DNA of 5,531 bases from Allobrachymonas sp. (GCA_030529305.1 JAUMXD010000089.1:1-5531), one strand, 5' to 3'. Shown: positions 1-5,402, numbered from the stretch's first letter. Notes: a model not told the origin generated them from the letters alone. Made by a program: numbers and translations.

Positions 1-94
1 CTTCGCAATACACATGCGCTTCGCGGATGCGGCGGGCGATGAGCTGGGTGACTTGTGAGCCGAAGTCGAGGATGAGGATTTTGTCGTGTTGCAT
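1..94 (-). CDS. guaA: GMP synthase (glutamine-hydrolysing), N-terminal fragment
   Basis: This is the first 31 codons of GMP synthase, which aminates XMP to GMP using glutamine and ATP in the cytoplasm, the last step of de novo GMP synthesis. The visible protein starts [20 protein letters not shown] and continues [11 protein letters not shown], the characteristic first strand and helix of the class I glutamine amidotransferase domain. The rest lies beyond the left edge. The ATG at 94-92 is fixed by the conserved [14 protein letters not shown] opening. I see no good Shine-Dalgarno sequence before it, only a pyrimidine-rich stretch. It lies 139 bases downstream of rnk on the same strand, so it may be read from rnk or from its own promoter in that gap. 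The identification is secure. Confidence 0.96.
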   Translation of the reverse strand, partial: MQHDKILILDFGSQVTQLIARRIREAHVYCE

Positions 95-118
95 GGCGGT
101 TTGGCGGGAGAGAAGAAT

Positions 119-136
119 CTACAGATACCTACAGAT
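119..136 (-). repeat. Tandem 8-bp direct repeat in the guaA leader
   Basis: On the minus strand ATCTGTAG occurs twice with a 2-base spacer, giving a period of exactly 10 bases, one helical turn. The copies are 129-136 and 119-126, about 25-42 bases before the guaA start codon. Two same-face half-sites could form an operator. No regulator is suggested by the sequence, and the site does not look like the PurR operator of E. coli. Confidence 0.4.
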
Positions 137-233
137 CAATGCACAAATAAAACAGAAAGCGCGGCGGCAGGTTGGGCGAAAGCGGTGAAAGGTAAGAGGA
201 GCCGCAAAGTTAACGGCTAAATCAGCGATGGAG

Positions 234-647
234 TCAACGGTGGAATTCGCCCATCGCTTCGGGCTGGCGGATGACCTTGAGCACGCGCACGTTCAGCTCG
301 CGCCCACCCGGTATCTGCCACACGATGGTTTGCCCCACCGACAGACCCAGCAAAGCACTGCCCACAGGGGCGAAGATGGATACCGTATCCGTGCCATTCA
401 CAGCATCGGGGTACACCAGCGTCATCTGAAATTCTTTGCCGGTTTTGTCGTCCACAAAGGCCACGGTGGAATTCATGGTGACCACATCGGGCGGCACCTC
501 GGTCGGCTCTACCACGTTGGCGCGATCCATCTCGCTGCGCAGGGCGTCCATGCCGGGCAGATCGCTGTATTTCGGGTTGTCCAGCAGTTGATCCAGCCGA
601 TCCCAATCCAGGCTGGACATGGTGATGGGCGGTTTGACTTCGGCCAT
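234..647 (-). CDS. rnk: Regulator of nucleoside diphosphate kinase, GreA/GreB-like
   Basis: Encodes a 137-residue Rnk protein. Rnk has a short N-terminal coiled-coil part and a C-terminal domain shared with the transcript-cleavage factors GreA and GreB. It binds RNA polymerase, and in E. coli it affects nucleoside diphosphate kinase levels. Visible marks are an N-terminal stretch like ITMSSLDWDRLDQLLDNPKY, then DVVTMNS near residue 55, and the C-terminal run APVGSALLGLSVGQ, WQIPGG, LKVIRQPEA. Length matches the family (about 136 residues). An upstream in-frame ATG at 671 would add eight residues, but 647 is preferred. AGGGG sits about seven bases before it, and the 671 start lies beside the U-tract of the leader hairpin. 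It is unbroken and in the same direction as guaA. The link between nucleotide balance and its guaA neighbour is suggestive only. Confidence 0.93.
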   Translation of the reverse strand: MAEVKPPITMSSLDWDRLDQLLDNPKYSDLPGMDALRSEMDRANVVEPTEVPPDVVTMNSTVAFVDDKTGKEFQMTLVYPDAVNGTDTVSIFAPVGSALLGLSVGQTIVWQIPGGRELNVRVLKVIRQPEAMGEFHR

Positions 648-673
648 GGGTATTCCCCTTTCTTGTTCCAAGT

Positions 674-710
674 AAAAAAACCCGCCAGATCAGGGCGTGA
701 CGCTGGCAGG
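674..710 (-). terminator. Intrinsic terminator hairpin inside the rnk leader
   Basis: Read on the minus strand, CCTGCCAG (710-703) pairs with CTGGCGGG (688-681), with one G-U pair and a 14-base loop, followed by seven Ts (680-674). This is a textbook intrinsic terminator. It ends only 26 bases before the rnk start codon, so no promoter fits between it and rnk. Transcripts reaching rnk must start upstream of or within the hairpin and read through it. No minus-strand gene is visible just upstream that would need a terminator here. It may act as an attenuator of rnk or end a short leader RNA. Confidence 0.7.
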
Positions 711-723
711 CTTGTGATGCGCC

Positions 724-729
724 ATTTTA
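724..729 (-). promoter_or_regulatory. rnk: Candidate -10 element for rnk
   Basis: TAAAAT on the minus strand matches the sigma-70 -10 consensus at five of six bases. Transcription would start near 717 and run straight into the terminator hairpin of the leader. There is no convincing -35 element 16-18 bases further upstream, so support is weak. It is listed because it is the best -10 in the 300-base rnk-tRNA gap, which otherwise shows no gene on either strand. Confidence 0.25.
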
Positions 730-956
730 TCCGCGCTGCGCCTGCGCTGGTGGGTGGCTGGCCCTGATGCGGCGGGCGTTTTGATGCTTTGGATTAGGCG
801 ATTGGGAGGTTGTTGACTGCCTCTTCGAGGATCGTCTTAGAGCAATTTGACTCTTCAGCCAGCGACACCGCAAACAAGCTCAAGCACCCACACCATGCAA
901 CCGCACCATCGCCAACAACGCAAGCGGCAAGCAACAAGCGCCAACGCAAATTCGGC

Positions 957-962
957 TAGAAT
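957..962 (+). promoter_or_regulatory. -10 element of the tRNA-Pro promoter
   Basis: TAGAAT (five of six matches to TATAAT) ends ten bases before the mature 5' end of the tRNA, the usual distance for a stable-RNA promoter with a very short leader. The position 17 bases upstream (CAAGCG) is a poor -35 match. A GC-rich CTCGGC stretch follows the -10, as in stringently controlled promoters; that regulatory reading is inference. Confidence 0.5.
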
Positions 963-971
963 CTCGGCTTT

Positions 972-1048
972 CGGAGTGTGGCGCAGCCTGGTAGCGCGTC
1001 TCGTTCGGGACGAGAAGGTCGAAGGTTCGAATCCTTTCACTCCGACCA
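972..1048 (+). tRNA. tRNA-Pro, anticodon CGG
   Basis: A complete 77-base tRNA with CCA encoded. The acceptor arm is CGGAGTG paired with CACTCCG. The D arm contains GCGCAGCCTGGTAGCGC. The anticodon stem TCTCG/CGAGA closes the seven-base loop TTCGGGA, giving anticodon CGG, which reads the proline codon CCG common in high-GC genomes. The T arm carries GGTTCGAATCC. Discriminator base A precedes CCA. There is a plausible -10 box just upstream and a strong terminator just downstream, so this is a single-gene transcription unit, divergent from rnk and ahead of cysB. There is no duplicated 3' end or integrase next to it, so it is not obviously an integration site here. Confidence 0.97.
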
Positions 1049-1064
1049 TCAAACACCTATTCAC

Positions 1065-1089
1065 AGCCAGCAGCCTTGCTGGCTTTTTT
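1065..1089 (+). terminator. Intrinsic terminator of the tRNA-Pro gene
   Basis: AGCCAGCA (1065-1072) and TGCTGGCT (1077-1084) form a perfect eight-pair stem with loop GCCT, followed by a T run to 1089. It lies 17 bases after the tRNA CCA end. The left arm also belongs to a second perfect helix, CCAGCAGCC (1067-1075) with GGCTGCTGG (1092-1100), which cannot form at the same time. Confidence 0.88.
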
Positions 1090-1101
1090 GTGGCTGCTGG
1101 A

Positions 1102-1130
1102 TTGATCTTTGGGCCTTCCTGCCAGAAAAT
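1102..1130 (+). promoter_or_regulatory. cysB: Candidate sigma-70 promoter of cysB
   Basis: TTGATC (1102-1107) and GAAAAT (1125-1130) are separated by exactly 17 bases, each matching the consensus at four of six positions. Transcription would start near 1137, about 70 bases before the cysB start codon and just beyond the tRNA terminator. LysR-type genes often repress themselves from a site overlapping their promoter, but no clear operator is visible here. Confidence 0.35.
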
Positions 1131-1207
1131 CGGCATTTTTCTTTCCTGCTTGCGGCAGCCACACCCTGCCAATCCACCTGCTGCCACCCGCTGATTGTTG
1201 CTGACTC

Positions 1208-2146
1208 ATGAACCTCCACCAGTTCCGCTTCGTGCAAGAGGCCGTTCGGCGCAACCTGAACTTGACCGAGGCCGCCAAAGCGCTTTACACCTCACAGCCA
1301 GGTATTTCCAAAGGCATCATCGAGTTGGAAGAAGAACTGGGCGTTGAGATTTTTGCCCGCCACGGCAAGCGCCTCAAGCGCATCACCGAGCCGGGCCAGC
1401 ACATCCTCAAAAGCATCGACATCATCCAGCGCGAGGTGGCCAACCTCAAGCGCATTGGCGAACAGTTCAGCCAGGCCGACAGCGGCACCCTGAGCATGGC
1501 CGCCACCCATACCGAGGCCCGCTACGCCCTGCCCAACAAGGTGGCGCAACTGCGCCTGCGCTACCCCAAGCTGCACATCAGCATGCACCAGGGCACGCCG
1601 CAGCAAGTGGCCGAGCTGCTGCTGACCGAAACCGTGGTCATTGGCCTGGCCACCGAATCGCTGGCCGACTACCCCGAACTCGTGACTCTGCCCTGCTACA
1701 ACTGGCAGCACGTGCTGGTTGTGCCCGAGCAGCACCCCCTGGCCCGGCAACCGCAAATCACGCTGGAAGATCTGGCCCAACAACCCCTCATCACCTACCA
1801 CCCGGCCTTTACCGGCCGCACCAAAATCGACACGGCCTTCGCCCAGCGCCGCCTGCAGCCCCATGTGGTGCTTGAGGCGATTGACTCCGACGTCATCATC
1901 ACCTACGTCAAGCACGGGCTGGGCGTGGGCATCGTGGCCGAAATGGCCATGCAAGAGGCGCAGCCGGGTCTAGTCGCCCTGCCGCTGGGACACTTGTTTG
2001 GCAGCAGCGTCACGCGCGTGGCCTTCAAGCGCGGCGTCTTCATGCGCAACTACGTGTTCGACTTTGCCGAATCACTGAGCGACCGCCTGCCGCGCGCCCT
2101 GGTCACCAAGGCCCTGTCGGGCCATTACGAAGACTATGCGCTTTGA
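1208..2146 (+). CDS. cysB: CysB-type LysR transcriptional regulator of sulfur assimilation
   Basis: A 312-residue LysR-family regulator of the CysB/Cbl branch, which activates sulfate uptake and cysteine synthesis genes in response to O- or N-acetylserine. Residues 1-60 form the winged helix-turn-helix, opening MNLHQFRFVQEA, with recognition-helix region SQPGISKGIIELEEELG (29-45) and FARHGKRLKRITEPG. The effector domain follows from about residue 90. Residues T100 and T102 (in ATHTEARYALP), T149 (GLATES) and T202 (AFTGRT) fall exactly where CysB binds its anion/inducer, so ligand sensing looks intact. E. coli CysB is slightly longer (324). There is no obvious Shine-Dalgarno sequence, and the start is fixed by the conserved MNLHQFRF opening. 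It is preceded by the tRNA-Pro gene. No sulfur genes adjoin it, so it would act in trans. Cbl is the main alternative. Confidence 0.92.
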   Translation: MNLHQFRFVQEAVRRNLNLTEAAKALYTSQPGISKGIIELEEELGVEIFARHGKRLKRITEPGQHILKSIDIIQREVANLKRIGEQFSQADSGTLSMAATHTEARYALPNKVAQLRLRYPKLHISMHQGTPQQVAELLLTETVVIGLATESLADYPELVTLPCYNWQHVLVVPEQHPLARQPQITLEDLAQQPLITYHPAFTGRTKIDTAFAQRRLQPHVVLEAIDSDVIITYVKHGLGVGIVAEMAMQEAQPGLVALPLGHLFGSSVTRVAFKRGVFMRNYVFDFAESLSDRLPRALVTKALSGHYEDYAL

Positions 2147-2182
2147 AGCCCCCTTCTTTTGCGATGACGGCTTGCAGCCACC

Positions 2183-2240
2183 GGGCCTGAAGCTATGCCC
2201 CAGCGTCCCTTCAATGGCCGATCTATTCAGGCCCTTTATT
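2183..2240 (+). terminator. Possible terminator after cysB
   Basis: GGGCCTGAA (2183-2191) and TTCAGGCCC (2226-2234) are perfect nine-base inverted repeats, followed by TTTATT. The 34-base loop is long for an intrinsic terminator and the T run is short, so function is uncertain. It is the only hairpin in the 156-base gap between cysB and the next gene. That gap shows no clear promoter or ribosome binding site. Confidence 0.4.
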
Positions 2241-2302
2241 CATTGACCGCCGTGCGCTGACCACACCACCACGCCTGCTCCCCAGCTCATCCTCCTTGCC
2301 CC

Positions 2303-2977
2303 ATGACCGAAAGCATCGCCCCCGTTTTTCACGAGCTGTTTCACGGCCCCTTCAATCTGCTGCTGGTGATCTATCTGGTCGCCATCACGACCGAGGCCAT
2401 GTCGGGCGCACTGGCCGCAGGCCAGCGCAATATGGACATCTTCGGTGTGGCCGTCATCGCCTTCGTCACGGCGCTGGGCGGCGGCACGATTCGCGACGTG
2501 GTGCTGGGCAACTACCCCATCGGCTGGACGCAGCACCCCGAATACGTGTATCTGGTCATCCTGGCAGGCCTGGCCACCACCGTGCTGGCCCGCTTCATGC
2601 ACCACATGAAAAAAATCTTTCTCATGCTCGATGCGATGGGCCTGGTCGCCTTTTCGCTGATCGGCTGCAATGTGGCGCTGAAGCTGGCTTACCCCTACCC
2701 GACCATCGTCGTCATCATGGCCGGCATGCTCACCGGCATCAGCGGCGGCATCTTGCGCGATGTGCTTTGCAACCAGGTGCCCGTGATTTTTCGCCGCGAA
2801 CTGTATGCCAGCGTGTCGCTGTTCGTGTGCGTGCTTTTCCTGAGCTTGCGCGCCCTGGGCGTGAATACCGACATCGGCACTGCCATCTGCTTTGTGCTGG
2901 GCTTTGGCTTTCGCATGCTGGCGCTGCGCTTTGGCTGGAAGCTGCCTACCTTCTCTTACCAGCAGCGCTGGAACTGA
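2303..2977 (+). CDS. TRIC/UPF0126 family seven-helix membrane protein
   Basis: A 224-residue inner-membrane protein of the UPF0126 (YadS/YicG) family, the prokaryotic relatives of trimeric intracellular cation channels. The family is built from two repeated three-helix units plus a seventh helix. Each unit carries a glycine-rich signature, here GGGTIRDVVLG at residues 59-69 and SGGILRDVLC at 147-156. Hydrophobic segments lie near 17-35, 45-60, 80-98, 106-125, 131-148, 168-185 and 190-208. Length is normal and the frame is intact. The physiological substrate is unsettled, with cation conductance and small-molecule transport both discussed, so I give no gene symbol. The ATG at 2303 has no Shine-Dalgarno sequence before it, but the N-terminus suits the family. 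It follows cysB by 156 bases on the same strand. Confidence 0.9.
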   Translation: MTESIAPVFHELFHGPFNLLLVIYLVAITTEAMSGALAAGQRNMDIFGVAVIAFVTALGGGTIRDVVLGNYPIGWTQHPEYVYLVILAGLATTVLARFMHHMKKIFLMLDAMGLVAFSLIGCNVALKLAYPYPTIVVIMAGMLTGISGGILRDVLCNQVPVIFRRELYASVSLFVCVLFLSLRALGVNTDIGTAICFVLGFGFRMLALRFGWKLPTFSYQQRWN

Positions 2978-3093
2978 GGCGAGTCCAGCCACAGCCTCTC
3001 TTTTGTCTGCGTACGCTCTGAGACACAAGCCCGCGTATTCAATTCAGTGCACGCAGCATGGCTTCTACGGCCCAATAAGGCTTTGCCCAAAGA

Positions 3094-3112
3094 TATTCCC
3101 AATTTGGGAATA
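3094..3112. promoter_or_regulatory. 19-bp perfect operator-like palindrome
   Basis: TATTCCCAATTTGGGAATA is a perfect nine-base inverted repeat around a single T. Its size and symmetry fit an operator for a dimeric helix-turn-helix repressor such as those that autoregulate toxin-antitoxin operons. AATAAT at 3109-3114 would serve as a -10 box overlapping it, though no suitable -35 is seen. No open gene follows on either strand; a terminator comes within 25 bases. It looks like the stranded control region of a deleted gene. The rest of 2978-3122 shows nothing recognisable. Confidence 0.5.
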
Positions 3113-3122
3113 ATCGGTACAC

Positions 3123-3177
3123 ATCAACAAAAAAGCCAACCCTTTCGGATTGGCTGATATTTTTGCAACTTGTTGAT
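3123..3177. terminator. Bidirectional terminator at the end of the decayed block
   Basis: AGCCAA (3134-3139) pairs with TTGGCT (3150-3155), extended by CC/GG around a TTTC loop. Six As lie on its left (3129-3134) and ATATTTTT on its right. It therefore fits an intrinsic terminator in both directions, stronger on the minus strand (six Us), where it would end fic transcription. An outer inverted repeat ATCAACAA (3123-3130) / TTGTTGAT (3170-3177) encloses it. Confidence 0.7.
3160..3171. repeat. 12-bp inverted repeat, left copy
   Basis: TTTTTGCAACTT here is matched by its exact reverse complement at 5304-5315. The two copies bracket the three broken genes, 2,156 bases end to end. Neither copy extends further, and there is no transposase in between. 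They may be worn ends of a mobile element or a chance match in T-rich DNA. The following stretch to the fic remnant (3172-3383) shows no gene, only a short CGGCCG hairpin at 3236-3254. Confidence 0.35.
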
Positions 3178-3383
3178 TCACAAAATTTTTTCAGTAGCAT
3201 CGTACTCCAACAGGAAATAAAACCCGCGTCTGAAGCGGCCGTCAGACTCGGCCGGAAGGCTCCTCACATGCGCTCCACTGCGGGGAAGAATTTTGCGCAA
3301 CCGCACATACCCACGGTCAAGGAAGCAGAGAGCCGTGAACGGACTGCGACTTCTCCTTCACATGCGCCGCGCCAACCGTCCGA

Positions 3384-4480
3384 CTACTTCAGGCCGTATC
3401 ACACGCCGCGTCCCCGACCCTGCAGCTCAAGGTGCTGGTGCTCGGTCAAGTCACGAAAGTGCTGCTCCAGAGTGTTGCGGCTTGCGCCGGTGAGCTTGAT
3501 TGCCTCGGTCATCGTGATTCGTCCGTGCTCACGGGCGAACTCGACGATCTGCAACGACAACGCGGGCAGCGCCGTCAGTACGATCTTCTCACGTTCGACT
3601 TTCTTTTCCAGCCGTCGCACCTGCTCGGCCAGCGATCGCAGGAAGAACAGCAACCACGGCTGCCAGTTTGGCGCGTCGCTTCGGATCGTGCCCTGCATCT
3701 GACGCAGAGCAGAGCCAAGTAGCAGGCTTCCTTGCTGACCTCGACCACACTTTCCAGAGAGCTGTAGAGCGCGTAGGCATAACCCGCTTGCAGCAGTAAC
3801 AGGGGCGTCAGCACCTGCGAAAGCCGTCCGTTGCCATACTGGAACGGGTGAATTTCAAGGAACACGACCACGAAGATGGCAATGATGCGCAAGGAGGGAG
3901 CACCGCCCTTTCCCGCTCTGCATTGCCCCAGTCCAGCAGCTCCGTCATCAGGCGCAGCGTCACCTCGATCTGGCGGCCTGTGTCGGACAGGATGGCCGTA
4001 CCGCGCTGCCGTGCCGCTGCCGCTTGGGTGATAAGCGCATCCACCACCATCGGTGCCAGCACATCGTCCGCCGTGCCGGTGCGTGTGACCTGGTCAAGCA
4101 CGCCGGTTTCCTGCCCTGCCACGAACACACGGTTGTAGGCAGGCTTGTCGATCCAGCGCAGCGACTCGCGCGCCACGACATCCACCGGCAGCACAAAATC
4201 CGGCGTCACCTCGTTCCACCAGCGCCACGGCGCGACCGGGTAACGGTGGCGCTCGCGCAGAATCTTCTCGGTCGGGTGCGGCAGCAGGTAGCCACCCGCC
4301 GCGCCGACGATGGTGTTGAGCGCCTCGATCCACGGCCCCTGCTTGGCAAATACGCCTGCAGGCACCAACCAGTCGGTCAACGCACAGTCCACCGCCCAGC
4401 CCCTCGTCCTTGACAATCTTGATCGGGTCGATCCGCGCGATCAGCTGCAGCTCGGAAGGGGTGGTGGAGATGTGCTCAAC
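3384..4480 (-). pseudogene. Fic-family (Fido domain) protein, multiply frameshifted remnant
   Basis: Fic enzymes usually transfer AMP to a target hydroxyl group. Three frames must be joined to read this one: about 4480-4398 (PSELQLIARIDPIKIVKDEG), 4397-3895 (WIEALNTIVGAAGGYLLP to TELLDWGNAERE), 3890-3715 (FVVVFLEIHPFQYGNGR) and 3704-3402 (SDAPNWQPWLLFFLRSLAEQ, then a winged-helix-like C-terminus). Lesions are one extra base in the C run 4395-4397, one base missing near 3889-3900, a five-base tandem duplication at 3705-3714, and a TGA at 3399-3401 where a tryptophan codon is expected (RGV-stop-YGLK, then TAG at 3384-3386). The Fic motif (3824-3850) reads HPFQYGNGR, so the catalytic acid is replaced by tyrosine. 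No start codon is visible; the 5' end is lost at the junction with the yhaV remnant. It is certainly non-functional; the nature of the first 200 residues is less sure than the Fic core. Confidence 0.88.
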
Positions 4481-4855
4481 GTGAAAAAGAACACCAGCAA
4501 GCTATTGGCGGCCATCACGAAGTTGGCCTTCGATGTCGTCCCGCAAGATCCGGCCCGGCCGGAGTATCGCCAAGGTGGGGCCCTTGGCAACGATCACAAG
4601 CACTGGTTCTGCGCGAAGCTCTTCCAGCAGTACCGGCTGTTCTTTCACTATCACGCGCTCAGCAAGGTGATCGTGTTCGCGTGGGTCAACGACGAGGACA
4701 CCAAGCGCACCTACGAGAGCAGCGACGATGCTTACCAGGTGTTCCGCAAGATGCTGAAAAGCGCCCATCCTCCGGGCGACTGGAACCAGTTGCTGGCCGA
4801 GGCCCGGGTCGAGGGGCAGCGCTTGCAGCAGTTCGCCGCTGGCGTCACGCCGTAA
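4481..4855 (+). pseudogene. yhaV: YhaV-type ribonuclease toxin, 5'-truncated remnant
   Basis: YhaV is the RelE-fold mRNA endonuclease of the PrlF-YhaV type II toxin-antitoxin system. From NVKKNTSKLLAAI onward the frame matches the family: LAFDVVPQDP, RPEYRQG, KHWFCAKLFQQYRLFFHYH, KVIVFAWVNDEDTKRTY, DDAYQVFRKMLKSAHPPGDW, ending at TAA 4855. About 45-50 N-terminal residues are missing compared with E. coli YhaV (154 residues). The frame stays open back to an ATG at 4310, giving a 181-codon ORF, but that extension is antisense to the fic remnant and is not YhaV. The YRLFFRY segment of relatives reads YRLFFHY here. No PrlF/AbrB-like antitoxin occurs upstream, so the loss probably took the antitoxin gene too. 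GTG 4481 has no suitable ribosome binding site. Confidence 0.88.
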
Positions 4856-4912
4856 GGCTTGGCTTCTTCGGCGAGCAGCGTTGTCATGGGGTCATCAGTC
4901 TTGGAGAAGAAG

Positions 4913-5288
4913 ATGCACTACCCCGCGATAACCGAAAGGCAGGTTGCCTTCCGATGGAAGTCAGCCTGAAAACCCTGCGGCGCAAGCGCTTCGGCGGCGA
5001 GGGGCAGTCTGGCACAAGTTGTTTCAACACATCTGCTACCACGAGGCGGACATTTTCGAGTTCGAACGCCAGAGCGCGCAGCACTGGATGGCGACTCTTG
5101 GTTATGGTGAACGTATCCCCGCGCTGTTGCTCATCCGCCGAAGGCCGAAGGTGCCCCCGTCCTCCGATGCCGTCGAATCGGAATTGCAGTACATCAGCGC
5201 GAAGGAGATTATTGAGGCGACCGGCCTGTCTGCACTGAACTGTCCGCTGGGTTTTGTGCAGCGCAAGGGATCAACGCGCCTGTTTTAG
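4913..5288 (+). pseudogene. Small excisionase/MerR-like DNA-binding protein, two frameshifts
   Basis: Starts at ATG 4913 with GGAG six bases upstream. The first frame, MHYPAITERQVAFRWK, hits TGA at 4967-4969. Restoring one G after 4960 continues as VSLKTLRRKRFGGEG, and restoring one G in the run 5001-5004 continues as AVWHKLFQHICYHEADIFEF and on to TAG at 5286-5288, about 125 residues in all. The repaired N-terminal 45 residues have the layout of a HTH_17/excisionase-type winged helix: ITERQVA, a turn, VSLKTLRRKR, then a YHEADIFEFE strand-helix ending. The C-terminal half (ISAKEIIEATGLSALN) is unrecognised and may itself be shortened. It lies 57 bases after the yhaV remnant on the same strand, probably once co-transcribed. 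Natural targets are unknown; recombination directionality or TA-operon regulation are both guesses. Confidence 0.72.
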
Positions 5289-5303
5289 TCGGAACGAGCA
5301 AGA

Positions 5304-5315
5304 AAGTTGCAAAAA
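5304..5315. repeat. 12-bp inverted repeat, right copy
   Basis: AAGTTGCAAAAA is the exact reverse complement of 3160-3171. It sits 16 bases after the stop of the DNA-binding-protein remnant, in the 191-base gene-free stretch before guaB. Confidence 0.35.
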
Positions 5316-5364
5316 AGAGAAGAAATCACACGTGCGAATGCTGTGATGGCGCGCTCAACTGCAA

Positions 5365-5402
5365 GCTTCAGCCCGGTTTCATGAAAAAACGGGGTTGAAA
5401 GC
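5365..5402. other. Imperfect hairpin downstream of guaB
   Basis: GCTTCAGCCCG (5365-5375) can pair with CGGGGTTGAAAGC (5390-5402) through eleven base pairs with two single-base bulges and a 14-base loop. It lies about 78 bases past the guaB stop codon, where the guaB transcript could end. On the minus strand the T run falls inside the loop rather than after the stem, so it is not a standard intrinsic terminator. It may be a 3' stability structure. Confidence 0.35.

Noticed and set aside
200..218. Hairpin AGCCG/CGGCT after the rnk stop as a terminator
   Set aside because: Only a five-pair stem with a nine-base loop and no T run on the minus strand.
228..767. Long plus-strand open frame across rnk
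   Set aside because: It is antisense to the well-supported rnk gene and has no recognisable protein character.
972..1048. tRNA-Pro as the integration site of the decayed block
   Set aside because: The block starts 2 kb away beyond intact genes, and no partial copy of the tRNA 3' end is seen elsewhere in the window.
1292..1954. 220-codon minus-strand frame inside cysB
   Set aside because: Shadow of a GC-rich coding region; Gln/His/Gly/Ala-biased composition and full overlap with CysB.
2240..3028. 262-codon minus-strand frame across the TRIC gene
   Set aside because: Shadow frame rich in His, Gln and Ala, antisense to a membrane protein with clear family motifs.
3260..3367. Near-repeat of CTCC(T)TCACATGCGC at 3260-3273 and 3353-3367
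   Set aside because: The flanks do not align and one copy has an extra base; too short to call a repeat unit or attachment site.
3163..3702. 179-codon plus-strand frame over the fic 3' end
   Set aside because: Its second half is antisense to the Fic C-terminus and its first half has low-complexity composition, with no ribosome binding site.
4472..4487. Resemblance to a ParB binding site (parS)
   Set aside because: Only about 12 of 16 bases match, and the stretch is explained by the conserved VKKN codons of yhaV and the fic junction.
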